A DNA stretch of 64,000 nt from Phycisphaerales bacterium (GTDB taxonomy: Bacteria; Planctomycetota; Phycisphaerae; UBA1845; Fen-1342): NCBI GenBank assembly GCA_016716475.1, contig JADJWG010000001.1, positions 186,001 through 250,000 of the forward strand, read 5' to 3'. Positions 8,902-20,551 of this stretch are shown here, piece by piece; the stretch's first letter is position 1, and each line of letters opens with the position of its first letter. The translations under genes were made by a program, and so were the position numbers. The notes under the pieces are model-generated. The model ran no database searches. It was not told where the DNA came from and saw only the letters and a list, made by a program, of their open reading frames with translations.

Positions 8902-9153
8902 ACTTTTTGACCTGTGGGCCCTGAGCCAGAGCATGGGAAGACGCGCAGGTTCGGGCTCGTCTCGGGCGAGTACTGCGAGTCGCCCACCGGTACGAGTGTC
9001 ATGTTTATCCGCCGGGTTTCTCAGAAACGAGTTTGCCTGGTGGGGAATTTCGCCGGGCTTCGCGACGCGTTTGAATGCCGGGCACGGGCTGACCGTCTGT
9101 TCTGTCGAAGGCGGACCACGATGGGCGCGGTCCGGGCGACAAGAGGTGCTCCC

Positions 9154-9354
9154 ATGACCACGTATCTGTTACACGTCGATCTGGAGGACATTCGCGAACG
9201 GCTGTCCCGGTGCCTGCGGTGCTCACTGGGTCTCGCAGATACGCGGAGCATCCTGCGAAGCGCTGGCTTTGTGGAGTGCTCGCTGGGGTGGCTGACTTAT
9301 GATGTGCGGCCGCTGATGATTACGTTTCATCGGCAGGGCCTTGGGAAGGTGTAG
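9154..9354 (+). CDS. Small hypothetical protein (66 aa)
   Basis: Reading from ATG 9154, with AGAGGTG about 7 bases upstream, gives a 66-residue product starting MTTYLLHVDLEDIRERL and ending at TAG 9352-9354. It has a balanced composition and two cysteines (CLRC). I do not recognise a family. Longer upstream in-frame starts add sequence with poor protein character. The neighbours, a repeat region and the SRAP gene on the other strand, say nothing about its role. Confidence 0.4.
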   Translation: MTTYLLHVDLEDIRERLSRCLRCSLGLADTRSILRSAGFVECSLGWLTYDVRPLMITFHRQGLGKV

Positions 9355-9471
9355 GAACCGCCCGCGACACCTCTGCCGGGTGGAAGCACCATCCAGGTCG
9401 ATCGCACCAGGTGCGAGATGAATGTCCGACTGGCCAGCACCAATCAAACCCGCAGGGAGTTGACGATCGCT

Positions 9472-10173
9472 TCAGCCGACCGGCTCGATACAGGAAGGAT
9501 CGTTGTTCCGCGGGTTACCCACCTGCGAGCCCACCGGGTAGGCGACCAGCCCCGCTTCGGGTAACGGCTTCAACAGCGGCTCGAGTAGCCGTACATCCTG
9601 TTCAGCGGGATCCAGCCACAGCGCGAAGTGCTCCGGCGGGAGGATCACGGGCATGCGATCGTGCAGTGGTCGAAGCAGCGCGTTCGCCTCGGTTGTCAGA
9701 ATCGAACAGGATTCAATCACTTCGCCAACGGACGATTGCCAGCGCTCCCACAATCCGGCGAGGGGCAAAAGGCCCCCGTCGAGGCGGCAGATGTAGTAGG
9801 GCTGTTTGCGCTGCCCCCGCGCGCCCACCCTTGAAGCAACCGGCTGCCACTCATAGAAACCGGTGCAGGGGATCAGGCAGCGACGCGCGCGCAGTGCAGC
9901 GCGAAACGAAGGTTTCTGCGCCGCGGTCTCGGACCGGGCGTTGATCATGCGGTTGCCGACCATCGGATCACGGGCCCAGCTTGGAACCAACCCCCAGCGC
10001 ACCTGATGCAGCTCCCGGCCCACACCCTGCTTGATGATGCGTATGACAGGCACGTCCTGCGAAGGGGCAATGTTGAAACGGGGCGGCAACGCGACTTGGT
10101 GCGCACCCGGGGCTATATCGAAAACTTCGACCAGTTCCCGCTCGCTGCAGATCAACGTGTATCGGCCGCACAT
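9472..10173 (-). CDS. yedK: SOS response-associated peptidase (SRAP; YedK/HMCES family)
   Basis: Family members bind abasic sites in single-stranded DNA and form a covalent, reversible thiazolidine link through the N-terminal cysteine. The start must be ATG 10173 because the protein then opens MCGRYTL, which exposes Cys2 after methionine removal. Other expected positions are present: the Asn of RFNIAPSQ, RWGLVPSWA, NARSET, the active-site Glu of FYEW, and the His of HDRMPVIL. At 233 residues the length is normal. The family often sits near SOS genes; here the neighbours are small hypotheticals. Confidence 0.93.
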   Translation of the reverse strand: MCGRYTLICSERELVEVFDIAPGAHQVALPPRFNIAPSQDVPVIRIIKQGVGRELHQVRWGLVPSWARDPMVGNRMINARSETAAQKPSFRAALRARRCLIPCTGFYEWQPVASRVGARGQRKQPYYICRLDGGLLPLAGLWERWQSSVGEVIESCSILTTEANALLRPLHDRMPVILPPEHFALWLDPAEQDVRLLEPLLKPLPEAGLVAYPVGSQVGNPRNNDPSCIEPVG

Positions 10174-10208
10174 GGATTGGATTATGCCGTACTTTGTACT
10201 TGACCGCG

Positions 10209-10349
10209 ATGGTCGAAGCGACTCCCCTTGTGGCCGCGATCCCCGAGGTCCGGCCACTGTCGAAGACCGATCCCGAGGCCGTCACCGAGATGACCCACTG
10301 GCTCGACAGCCACACCAAGCCGGCGGGGAATGGGCATGCCGCGGCATAG
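10209..10349 (+). CDS. Possible small protein (46 aa)
   Basis: An open frame from ATG 10209 to TAG 10347-10349 gives MVEATPLVAAIPEVRPLSK and a tail ending in GNGHAAA. It is divergent from the SRAP gene, and the intervening bases could hold back-to-back promoters. No clear ribosome binding site precedes it and no family is recognised, so it may be chance. Confidence 0.2.
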   Translation: MVEATPLVAAIPEVRPLSKTDPEAVTEMTHWLDSHTKPAGNGHAAA

Positions 10350-10482
10350 CCGGTGGGTGGGAGTTCGCTCAAGCGGCGGGTGACGGTTTGAGCCATTGAA
10401 TGCTGTCACCCCCGCCATCTCACGTGGTGCCGCTTGACGTCGACACTGCGCACGCAAGAATGCAGTCAATCGAGGTTTAACG

Positions 10483-10833
10483 ATGGCGCTTGAGCGAAGA
10501 GAGCATACCGAAGAGCCGGAAACGCTACGTTACGCATCGAGAGCCGAGCGGCTATGGACCCCCTTTCAGGCCAGCGTCACGCTCGTTTGTGCGGCCGCGT
10601 GGTTGCTCCTGGGGTTGTCGACCGCTGACATGCTCTACCGCATTCCCGGCAAGCGCTATTTGTTCGGCGCGACGATGGACATGCTTGGGATGGCTGCAGC
10701 GCTTGCGTCACCGGTGATTCTCGGGGGCTCGCTGTTCACTCGCGAGAGGGCGATCATCACTGCTGCTGCCAGCCTGGTTGTACTCGCGGTGATATGGACC
10801 GTGCGGTGCGTCATTCTCCTGACGTATTTGTGA
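10483..10833 (+). CDS. Hypothetical membrane protein (116 aa)
   Basis: A 116-residue product from ATG 10483. The first 30 residues are charged and probably cytoplasmic. Three hydrophobic stretches follow: about 34-50 (VTLVCAAAWLLLGL), 63-82 (MDMLGMAAALASPVILGGSL) and 90-114 (IITAAASLVVLAVIWTV). No catalytic motif is visible. It stands alone between an SRAP gene and a 397-base gap. Confidence 0.55.
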   Translation: MALERREHTEEPETLRYASRAERLWTPFQASVTLVCAAAWLLLGLSTADMLYRIPGKRYLFGATMDMLGMAAALASPVILGGSLFTRERAIITAAASLVVLAVIWTVRCVILLTYL

Positions 10834-11230
10834 TTGTGAACTTCAACACATGGCACCGCGCCCGTCTCACCAAGCGGCTCAGAGAACCATGGCTTGCCTT
10901 ATCGGCTTGCGCGCCTCATGGGGCATGGGGCGATGCCAAAGCCGCAGTAGCGCTGCGGATCAGCACCGAACAGCTTGAGGTCGGCGCCCAGCGCATGACA
11001 ATCTACAGCTTCCCGGGAATCGAGGAGCGTGGGCTCGATTGACCACGAGTCCGCCGGCGCACATGACCGCCTCTCATTTCCATGCCCGACAAGATCTGAC
11101 GCCACGTCGCCACTCCTGCGATTCTGCTCGCCGTCGAGTTACCGCCTGTACGGCGGCATGAGCCCCTGACCACACCGTTTCGTTTGCGCTTCTCACAACG
11201 TGTAACCCGTTACCTGAATGGAGGACACCC
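10834..11230. other. Intergenic region with no recognised feature
   Basis: About 400 bases between the small membrane protein and the DUF3150-like gene. I see short chance frames only. The last 30 bases carry a GGAGGA ribosome binding site for the gene at 11231. Confidence 0.5.
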
Positions 11231-12208
11231 ATGTCCACTCTCACCGCGCCTGCCCCACAGGATCACCCCGTCGCCAACAACGGCGACCAGCCCATCCACC
11301 TCTTCCAGCTGGGATGCCTGTTCGTCATCCGCACCTCGTACTGGTCCTGCCGCATCGGCAACGAGCCCCAGGACTTTCACCTCGCACCCCATGAGCTCGA
11401 GCGCAAGGCAATCGCCTCGCTCGGCTCCAAGGAACTCATCGACCCCGCGAAGGGCCGCAAGCTCTTCCAGCAGCTCGAAAAGCAGGCCCGCCACCAGCTC
11501 GCGAAGTACTCCCGGCCGTTCCCCGCGGCCGGTGCCCACTTCGTGCCCTGGGAGCACGTGCCCGAGCTGATCGACCGGCTCACGGCCCTCAAGACCGCGT
11601 TCGAGCAGGCGGTCGAGGAGTTCCTCGCCCAGTACCCCGATCTCCGCTCCGAGTGGCAGCTCCGGCATCCCGACGTGCCCGATGCCGCCTACCCGCCGGC
11701 CGCGGCCCTGCGCCGCAAGTTCGCCTTCGACTGGCACACCTTCAAGGTGGCCGGGGCGGCCAGCGCGCTCGCCGTCGACGACATCGAGGCCGAGTTGGCC
11801 CGCCGCAAGCTGCGCAGCGAGCAGTTCGCCCAGATGAAGCAGAATCTGACGCGCGAGTGCCGGCAGTTCGCGGCCGACTACGTGCTCGCGTTCCGGCAGG
11901 AAGTCGCGGCCTTCTGCGACCAGGTGATCGACGCCGGCGGCCAGGTGCACGGCAAGACGCTGCAGGCCATCCGCCGGAAGATCGAGCACTTCCACGCGAT
12001 GAACATTTTTGGCGACGGCGAGACGGCCGCGCAGCTCGGCGAGCTGAAGAGCCAGCTCTTCGGCCTGACCGGAGAAACCCTCAAGGAGCAGCCGGACCTG
12101 GCGCAGAAGCTCAGCGCGGCGTGCACGGCGCTCAAGCGGGAATTGCTCGACCCGGGCAGCGTGTCGGCGCTGACCGGGCGGCTGAAGCGGCGGGTGGTAC
12201 TGGATTAG
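11231..12208 (+). CDS. DUF3150-like protein (325 aa)
   Basis: A soluble, largely helical protein starting at ATG 11231 behind GGAGG. The layout resembles DUF3150 proteins: an N-terminal beta segment, LIDPAKGRKLFQQLEKQARHQ, a GAHFVPWEHVPELIDRL block, then a long coiled-coil-prone region (residues 120-300). DUF3150 genes often accompany AAA ATPase and von Willebrand-type genes in plasmid or phage-like modules of unknown function, but none is present here. A truncated DUF1257 gene lies 550 bases downstream, so the two may be leftovers of one accessory module. The family call rests on pattern recall and is moderate. Confidence 0.6.
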   Translation: MSTLTAPAPQDHPVANNGDQPIHLFQLGCLFVIRTSYWSCRIGNEPQDFHLAPHELERKAIASLGSKELIDPAKGRKLFQQLEKQARHQLAKYSRPFPAAGAHFVPWEHVPELIDRLTALKTAFEQAVEEFLAQYPDLRSEWQLRHPDVPDAAYPPAAALRRKFAFDWHTFKVAGAASALAVDDIEAELARRKLRSEQFAQMKQNLTRECRQFAADYVLAFRQEVAAFCDQVIDAGGQVHGKTLQAIRRKIEHFHAMNIFGDGETAAQLGELKSQLFGLTGETLKEQPDLAQKLSAACTALKRELLDPGSVSALTGRLKRRVVLD

Positions 12209-12684
12209 TGCGGTTGTTCCTGATCCAGGATTCCGTCCAGCAGCGCTGCGGACTGTGGAGTCAGCCGACGCACTGCCCGTAGCGTCTGCTGGTCGAGCAA
12301 ATCAGCGTCGCGGTCCCTGAAAGCTAACGGCACCATGCTGTTATCTGTACGAGCGAATCGAAGGCGGCGAACCAGCTCAATCGGCACGAACCGATCGAGC
12401 CTCACAGTCGTCGCCGAACCTGGGACTGCGAGACAGTGCTCGTCTGCGTCCCATGGGTCATAATCAAGCAGCTCACACGCCTCGTCATAATTGACGATTC
12501 GGGCAACTTGCATCCGACCGATGATCCGTAAGCGGCCTCGCAGGATGTTAACGACGTACACATAGTCCCCTGGCGCCACATGCTTGTGCGCGAAATCGTT
12601 ACCCGCGGTGTGATGGAGCGGACGCCCAGCCTGCTGAAACTCGCACGTGGCCGTATTCCAGTAGTGCGTGAAATAGTCCGGCAC
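12205..12684 (-). CDS. Hypothetical protein, possibly PUA/EVE-like
   Basis: A 159-residue product from GTG 12684, with AGGAGG about 7 bases upstream. The N-terminal half (YFTHYWNTATCEFQ, DFAHKHVAPGDYVYVVNILR, GRLRIIGRMQVARIV) has the strand order of PUA-fold or EVE-like domains, which bind modified bases or RNA. The C-terminal half carries RFVPIELVRRLRF and ends RRLTPQSAALLDGIL. It is convergent with the DUF3150-like gene and overlaps its stop by 4 bases. The fold call is tentative. Confidence 0.5.
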   Translation of the reverse strand: MPDYFTHYWNTATCEFQQAGRPLHHTAGNDFAHKHVAPGDYVYVVNILRGRLRIIGRMQVARIVNYDEACELLDYDPWDADEHCLAVPGSATTVRLDRFVPIELVRRLRFARTDNSMVPLAFRDRDADLLDQQTLRAVRRLTPQSAALLDGILDQEQPH

Positions 12685-12758
12685 ACCAGATCCTCCTCTA
12701 CAGCCTCCAGTGGCTTACCAGACCAGCATGATACCACCCTCTGCAAGGAGGTTCCCCC

Positions 12759-12945
12759 ATGTCCCATTACGTCGAATGCACCCCCGGCTTCAAGGACCGC
12801 GCGGCCCTGATCGAAGCCCTCGTCGCGGTCGGCTTCGACCGCTTGCAGATCGAGATTCACGAGCAGGCCGTGCCGCTGTACAGCTACCTCGACGACCAGC
12901 CGTGGCAGACGTGGGGTTCCAAGGCGGATTCGGCATTCTACATCA
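12759..12945 (+). pseudogene. Truncated DUF1257 (Ycf35-like) gene
   Basis: A good start (AAGGAGG at 12745-12751, ATG 12759) opens a protein beginning MSHYVECTPGFKDRAALIEA and continuing FDRLQIEIHEQAVPLYSYL. This matches the N-terminal half of DUF1257 proteins, which run to about 110-130 residues. After roughly residue 62 the family pattern stops. The frame stays open only because it enters the antisense of the glycine-rich gene, whose low-complexity sequence lacks stops. The junction near 12,945 is probably a deletion or rearrangement point. Confidence 0.55.
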
Positions 12946-12986
12946 ACCACGGGTGGGGTCCGCTACTTCACTGCGGTGTAGTGCTA

Positions 12987-14177
12987 CTACCGAGCGCTCC
13001 CTCCGAAACAGAGTTGCAGCACACCGATTTCGGCCAGATCCACGTCCCCATCCTGGAAGAAGTCGCACCGCTCACACTCCGGGCCAACCGTGACGTCCGG
13101 CCCAAGCACGCACGCCATGAGCAGCCCGGCATCACCAAAGTCGATAGCGCCGCTCTCGTCGAGGTCTGCCAAGGAACAGCCCACCGCAATGACAACACCA
13201 TCCAACGTTGCGTTCGGATCCATTGCCACAACATCGGCCATCAGCAGGATGTACCCAAGACCGCCATGGGCGCCACTCGAGAAGTAGAACGGATCGTTCG
13301 GAACCGGCTCTGTGCTCAAACCGCCGCCTGCGCCGCCACGCGCCTCGAATTGGGCCGTGTCGGCGATGACGATTGCGGCGCCGTAGATCTCCACATGACC
13401 CCCGGAACCGCCGCCACCCGGTCCCCCGTGGGCGAAGACATTCGCAAACGCCCACGACCCGTGCCCGCCGTTTGCCCGTAGCGTACCCGTGACGGTCACC
13501 GTGCCGGGCGACGAGATCTGCAAGGCCCCACCCGCCCCGCCGCCCCCCCCACCAGGAATATCCACTCCAAAGAATAACCGCCCACCCCCACCGCCACCGC
13601 CGGAACCACCCCCGCCGGTCCACCCCGGCGCCATTGACGGCCGCACCACCGCCGGTCCGCCGGGGGCCGGGTTGGAGCCGGTGCGTGATGTGGCCCTGAG
13701 GCCCGCCGTAGCCATGCCGCCACCGCCTCCGGCGTTACCCTGATTGGTCGTCACCGGCCCTCCGCCACCGCCTGCCGGACCTGCTCCGGCTGTACCGGCC
13801 GCATTCGGACTACCCGGCCCGCCCCACCACCCGCCCGGTCCCGGGCTCAGGTCAAAGTTGGCACCCGAAAGATCGATGGTCCCCTCGATCAGGACGTCGC
13901 CGGTCGCCGCGAAAAACACCGGTGTGTTCAGCGTGTTGCGGGCGAAGCGGATGGTGACGCCTGGTGGAATATGGATCGTCGTAAAGTTGAACACGCCATC
14001 CGGGGCGACGTTGTCGAGCACGATCGTCTGGCTGCCCGTGGGCGCGAATGGTCCATCTGAACCATCCGAGATGACCAAGTCGGCGAAACCGCTCGGACTG
14101 ACACAGAGGAACAGCAGGATCCATGCGGTCCGGCGGCCCAGTTGCTGCGTACAAGGATGCTGACGAGACGATGACAT
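12987..14177 (-). CDS. Secreted glycine-rich protein with a dockerin-like C-terminus
   Basis: A 396-residue exported protein. The start at ATG 14177 has GGAGAG upstream. A signal peptide covers about residues 14-32 (TAWILLFLCVSPSGFA). Residues 100-300 are extremely glycine-rich, with tracts such as GWTGGGGSGGGGGGG, and probably form a beta-helical or disordered surface structure. Between the tracts lie short beta segments (GDVLIEGTIDLSGA, GTVTVTGTLRANGG). The C-terminus has two acidic loops resembling calcium-binding dockerin repeats (LADLDESGAIDFGDAG and CDFFQDGDVDLAEIG), common in planctomycete secreted proteins. Its role is unknown; surface or matrix attachment is an inference. Confidence 0.7.
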   Translation of the reverse strand: MSSSRQHPCTQQLGRRTAWILLFLCVSPSGFADLVISDGSDGPFAPTGSQTIVLDNVAPDGVFNFTTIHIPPGVTIRFARNTLNTPVFFAATGDVLIEGTIDLSGANFDLSPGPGGWWGGPGSPNAAGTAGAGPAGGGGGPVTTNQGNAGGGGGMATAGLRATSRTGSNPAPGGPAVVRPSMAPGWTGGGGSGGGGGGGRLFFGVDIPGGGGGGAGGALQISSPGTVTVTGTLRANGGHGSWAFANVFAHGGPGGGGSGGHVEIYGAAIVIADTAQFEARGGAGGGLSTEPVPNDPFYFSSGAHGGLGYILLMADVVAMDPNATLDGVVIAVGCSLADLDESGAIDFGDAGLLMACVLGPDVTVGPECERCDFFQDGDVDLAEIGVLQLCFGGSAR

Positions 14178-14839
14178 GGCTTCTCTCCTTCAGTCCGAAG
14201 ACTGACTTTCCAGGCCGCTTGACAGGCACCTTCCGCAATCCGCCTGGTGCAGGTGGCTCTGCGGCCTGTCTTATCTCAACCGTAAATGTGCTGGCAATGG
14301 CCCGCTGGTTGTCAGCAGCACAATGAACGGGGAGATGTGCCACACAGTTCGCGAAGTCCGCGAAGTTCATGAAGTTCACGACGCCTTCACCCTCCAGGTT
14401 GTCGGGGTAGTGTTGTTCCGACCGCTTGAAGCCCATGCTGATCGTGTGACCCGCCACGCACGCGCCAGAGCTGGAGTTCGACTCCGGCATGTCGCACTGA
14501 ACCCCCGGGCACAGTCTTTCCATGCAAGGGAGGAATCGCCATGCACACCACCATCCGCTGCTGCCGCCCCCCAGCCACCCACCAGCCCGGGTACCAGGAC
14601 TACCACAGACCCGGCCGCGCTCCGGGTTTGTGACATCCGCATCTTTTTGCCCCTTATTTGTCCGAGCATTTTTCACGCTCCGACGCACGACCTCCCCCGC
14701 CTACGGTCCCATGCCGGCCTGCCCCCCGATGCATGCATCATAAAGCTGCGCGGCGCATCGACGGAAGCACAATTTCGCTGATTTACGGTCCGTCGCCCGT
14801 GAACCTGTGGCCGGCGGCCTCGAATCTGAGAACTGCCGA
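14178..14839. other. Intergenic region, no confident gene
   Basis: This 660-base stretch includes the promoter area of the glycine-rich gene. Several open frames cross it on both strands but none has a good start or a protein-like composition. One minus-strand stretch at about 14,340-14,410 reads EGVVNFMNFADFAN, faintly like a dockerin loop, and may be the relic of another secreted protein. Confidence 0.4.
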
Positions 14840-16078
14840 CTACTGCCAGCGCGCCGCGAGCCCCGCCATGTGGTCGAACGCCAGGTGCAATTGCTCCTCG
14901 GGCGGCAGGAATACGACCCGCAAGTGTCGCGTGCCGGGTCGCTGACCGAAACCACTGCCCGGCACCAGCACCACGCCCGTCTGTCGAATCAACTCGGCCA
15001 CGAACTCATCATCCGAGACATCCAGATTCAGCCGCGGAAACGCATAGAAAGCGCCGCCCGGCCGCACACACGAAATCCCCGGAATGGCGTTCAGCCGGGC
15101 GCAGGTGATGTCGCGGCGGCGCGCCAGCTTCGCGCGGACCTCTTGACCATACGCCGCCGGGGTCGCGAGGGCCGGAGCGATTGCGTACTGCTCGGCATGA
15201 TTGGCACACAGTCGGGCGCGCTCCATCTTACGAATGGCCTCACAATAGTCCCCGACCTCCGCCGCCGGCCCGCTGACCAGCCCCCAGCCGAGCCGAAACC
15301 CGGGGCAGCAGTAGGCCTTGGAGAGGCCGTTGAACGTGACAACTTTGGCGTCGTCGCGTAGTGCCGCAGTGGGGACGTGCGGCTCACCGTCCAGCACGAG
15401 CTGGTCATAGATCTCATCGGAAAGCAATACCAGGTTGTGCCGCACAGCCAGTTCGACGATGCGCTCCAGGGCACTCCGCGTATACGATGCGCCGGTCGGA
15501 TTGTTCGGGTTGATCAGCACGATCGCGCGCGTACGGGTATCGATCTTCTCGGCCATGTCCTCAACACAAGGCGCCCAGTCGCGCTCTTCATCCAGGAAGT
15601 ACGGCCGATTCTCCGCTTCGAGCTTGGCAAGCAGGGCCGTATACAGCGGGTAACCGGGGGTCGGAGTCAGAACGTTCTCGCCACGATTGACCAGCGCACT
15701 GAGCGCGAGCTCAATCGCCTCACTGCTGCCGTTTGTAATGAAAGCGTGCTGTACCCCGCGCATCCCCCGGGCGCAGGCGTCAGCCCGCAGCGCTTCGAGC
15801 GCTTCCGGAATCCCCGATGATGGCGCGTAGCCGTTCCGGTTATCGCGCAGTGCACGACAGACTGCTTCTACCACGGCCTCCGGCGGTGCGAAGTCGTGTG
15901 CATTGGGGTCCCCGATATTCAGGTACAACATCGGCTTGCCGGATCGCCGCACCTCTTCCGCCAAGACCGCAATATCCCGGACCGCATAGCGGATATTTCC
16001 TGTTCGCACGGCCGGCCGAACAGGCCCCTCGACTGCCACGCTGGGTAGCATCGCACACTCATCGCCCTGGTAAGGCAT
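14840..16078 (-). CDS. Pyridoxal-phosphate aminotransferase, class I/II (AlaA-like)
   Basis: A 412-residue fold-type I aminotransferase. Characteristic pieces are LNIGDPNAHDF (N-terminal substrate loop), NGYAPSSGIPEA, ITNGSSEAIELALSAL (cofactor phosphate loop), NPNNPTGASY, LSDEIYDQLV (Asp to the pyridine nitrogen, Tyr to O3'), the Schiff-base Lys in FNGLSKAYCCPGFRLGW, and LRVVFLPP near the carboxylate-binding Arg. The pattern is closest to glutamate-pyruvate (alanine) aminotransferases of the AlaA type. ATG 16078 is preferred because AGGAG lies 7 bases upstream; it overlaps the hydrolase end by 20 bases, so the two are coupled. ATG 16051 is an alternative. Confidence 0.9.
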   Translation of the reverse strand: MPYQGDECAMLPSVAVEGPVRPAVRTGNIRYAVRDIAVLAEEVRRSGKPMLYLNIGDPNAHDFAPPEAVVEAVCRALRDNRNGYAPSSGIPEALEALRADACARGMRGVQHAFITNGSSEAIELALSALVNRGENVLTPTPGYPLYTALLAKLEAENRPYFLDEERDWAPCVEDMAEKIDTRTRAIVLINPNNPTGASYTRSALERIVELAVRHNLVLLSDEIYDQLVLDGEPHVPTAALRDDAKVVTFNGLSKAYCCPGFRLGWGLVSGPAAEVGDYCEAIRKMERARLCANHAEQYAIAPALATPAAYGQEVRAKLARRRDITCARLNAIPGISCVRPGGAFYAFPRLNLDVSDDEFVAELIRQTGVVLVPGSGFGQRPGTRHLRVVFLPPEEQLHLAFDHMAGLAARWQ

Positions 16079-16847
16079 CGAGCCACTCCTGCAGGACACC
16101 TGCAAACCGCTCGGGTTGTTCTATCGGCGGCAGGTGCCCTGCCGCCTCGATCTCGACAAACGTGGCACCTGGGATCGCCCGCGCCATTTCGTGCCCGATC
16201 ACCGGTGGCGTCACGATGTCCTCCGCACCGAAGACCACGAGGGTCGGCACAGCAAGTGTGGCAAGCAGGCCGGCGTAGTCCCGGCGCGCAGCGATTGCAC
16301 GTACGGCCGCAGCCACTCCCCTCGGATGGGTCGCCGCCATGCGCGCCCGCCACTCCGTTCGTAATTTTTCAGAAGCGCCGGGAGCGAAAAGTCGGCCAGC
16401 CATCTCCCCGGCTAGCTCCTCCACGCCCTCGTTCAAAACGCGATCGGCAAGCGTCTCGCGCTGTTGGCGGCCTTCCTGCGTCTCCTCAAGATACCGGCAA
16501 TCGACCAGCACCAGCCCGCGCAATCGTTCCCGATGGCGGGTAGCGAGCTCCAACGCAATGATGCCGCCCAGGGAGAGGCCGCAAACTACAACCGGCTCAC
16601 GCCCTACACACCCCTGCAGCACCGCGATGAGATCGTCGGCGTACTGCTCGATGGAAGCTTGCTCGGAGACTGCACTGGCCCCGTGTCCGCGGAGATCGGG
16701 AAGAATCGCCCGATAACCTTGCAACCATCGGACAGTCGGCTGCCAGAACTCTCCGCACAACGGGAAGCCATGAATAAAGAGAACGGGCATTCCCTGCCCG
16801 TGCTCGACCACCGACAGTTCGATCCCGTCCCCAGCCCGTACCCGCAT
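16059..16847 (-). CDS. Alpha/beta-fold hydrolase
   Basis: A 262-residue cytoplasmic alpha/beta hydrolase. It shows the oxyanion strand (LFIHGFPLCGEFW), the PDLRGHGAS turn, the nucleophile elbow GLSLGG (Ser in the middle), a likely acid in VFGAEDIVTPP, and the catalytic His in EAAGHLPPIEQPERF. Overall it is like 3-oxoadipate enol-lactonase or haloperoxidase-type esterases, but the substrate cannot be read from sequence. The ATG at 16847 has GGAG 6 bases upstream. It is the first gene of a two-gene operon with the aminotransferase. Confidence 0.88.
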   Translation of the reverse strand: MRVRAGDGIELSVVEHGQGMPVLFIHGFPLCGEFWQPTVRWLQGYRAILPDLRGHGASAVSEQASIEQYADDLIAVLQGCVGREPVVVCGLSLGGIIALELATRHRERLRGLVLVDCRYLEETQEGRQQRETLADRVLNEGVEELAGEMAGRLFAPGASEKLRTEWRARMAATHPRGVAAAVRAIAARRDYAGLLATLAVPTLVVFGAEDIVTPPVIGHEMARAIPGATFVEIEAAGHLPPIEQPERFAGVLQEWLDALPGR

Positions 16848-16894
16848 AGAAGTCTCCGCGATTGAGACGCATACGACTTTCAGCGCATAAAGGT

Positions 16895-16924
16895 GGCCCG
16901 GTGCTCCGTGTGGAACACCGGGCC
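16895..16924 (-). terminator. Hairpin terminator behind 5S rRNA
   Basis: A perfect 9-base stem (GGCCCGGTG at 16895-16903 with CACCGGGCC at 16916-16924) lies a few bases beyond the 5S 3' end on the minus strand. A T run lies on the 5S side, and the far side has only a short T-containing tail. It is a likely end of the stable-RNA operon. Confidence 0.6.
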
Positions 16925-16930
16925 CAAAAA

Positions 16931-17039
16931 GCCGGCAATCACCTACTCTCGCCCGATCAGGACTACCATCGGCCGTGCGGACTTAACTGCTGAGTTCGGA
17001 ATGGGATCAGGTGTGGCCCCGCACGTATGCTCACCGGCA
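16931..17039 (-). rRNA. rrf: 5S ribosomal RNA
   Basis: On the minus strand the sequence carries the conserved 5S core CCATTCCGAACTCAGCAG followed by TTAAGTCCGCACGGCCGATG and the GATCGGGCGAGAGTAGG region. The ends can pair (GCCGG with CCGGC) to form helix I. Ends are estimated to within a few bases. It lies about 150 bases behind the 23S gene. Confidence 0.92.
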
Positions 17040-17192
17040 GATCATGTGCACACCGTACGGATAGGATCCGTCGGTGCGATTGCACGCCAGTTCACAAGGT
17101 TGGGTTTCGTCAGGTCGCGCACCGTTCTCTCTCGGTGCCTGCATGTGCCGCCGAACGCGTGTGCGTGCGGTGGACACAGCAATTCATAAATG

Positions 17193-20024
<2,832 letters not shown>

Positions 20025-20318
20025 ACATTTATGAATGGCTGTGGCCAGCACCCTGTCCCAGGCCGGAACGACTTCCGACAGCGGGACAGATATTCAGAGA
20101 GAACGAAATGAATCCTTATTCCGCACGCCTCCGGTTACCCGGAAACGCACAGAACCGACTCTTCTTCCGTCCGGTTCGATACCTGACGAATTAACCCAAC
20201 CTATGAACTTGTCAAACAACAACCGGCCGCTCTCGCCACCGGCTCGCCGCTTTCGCGGGCTTCCGGACACCCAGCAGGTGCCAGGAAGCTCACGCCCCCA
20301 CTTTCTCGATCCTCGCAC

Positions 20319-20391
20319 TGGAGCCGACCGGGATCGAACCGGCAACCTCCGCGTTGCAAACGCGGCGCTCTCCCGATTGAGCTACGGCCCC
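20319..20391 (-). tRNA. tRNA-Ala (anticodon TGC)
   Basis: On the minus strand the gene starts GGGGCCGTAGCTCAATCGG. It has an anticodon loop with TGC, a GGTTCGATCC T-arm, and an acceptor stem pairing GGGGCCG with CGGCTCC (one G-U pair), discriminator A. CCA is not encoded. It lies between tRNA-Ile and 23S, the usual spacer position. Confidence 0.97.
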
Positions 20392-20437
20392 GGGGAACAC
20401 GCTGACCAGGCCACGCCTAGTCACATCCACCGCGGCC

Positions 20438-20539
20438 TCAGGTCCCGCCGCCGCGCCCCATGCGCCACACGAGGAACCCGATAATAGCTACCACTGCCAC
20501 CGTCTGCAATACCGCGAAGAGGTCTTCCACGCTGACCAT
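20438..20539 (-). CDS. Possible 33-residue single-pass membrane peptide encoded between the two tRNA genes
   Basis: The frame from ATG 20539 to TGA 20438-20440 reads MVSVEDLFAVLQTV, then a hydrophobic run (AVVAIIGFLVW), then RMGRGGGT. This gives one membrane helix with positive charges on the C-terminal side. The ATG is 12 bases after the 3' end of tRNA-Ile, and only a weak ribosome binding site precedes it. Protein genes are rare inside stable-RNA spacers, so this may be chance, but topology and charge pattern look natural. Confidence 0.3.
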   Translation of the reverse strand: MVSVEDLFAVLQTVAVVAIIGFLVWRMGRGGGT

Positions 20540-20551
20540 CCACGGCTCGCA

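Noticed and set aside
12946..13481. Extension of the truncated DUF1257 frame to 240 residues
   Set aside because: Beyond about residue 62 the frame runs antisense to the glycine-rich gene, whose low-complexity sequence lacks stops; family similarity ends there.
14323..14781. Plus- and minus-strand frames between the glycine-rich gene and the aminotransferase
   Set aside because: No convincing start or family; only a faint dockerin-like string on the minus strand, too short to call.
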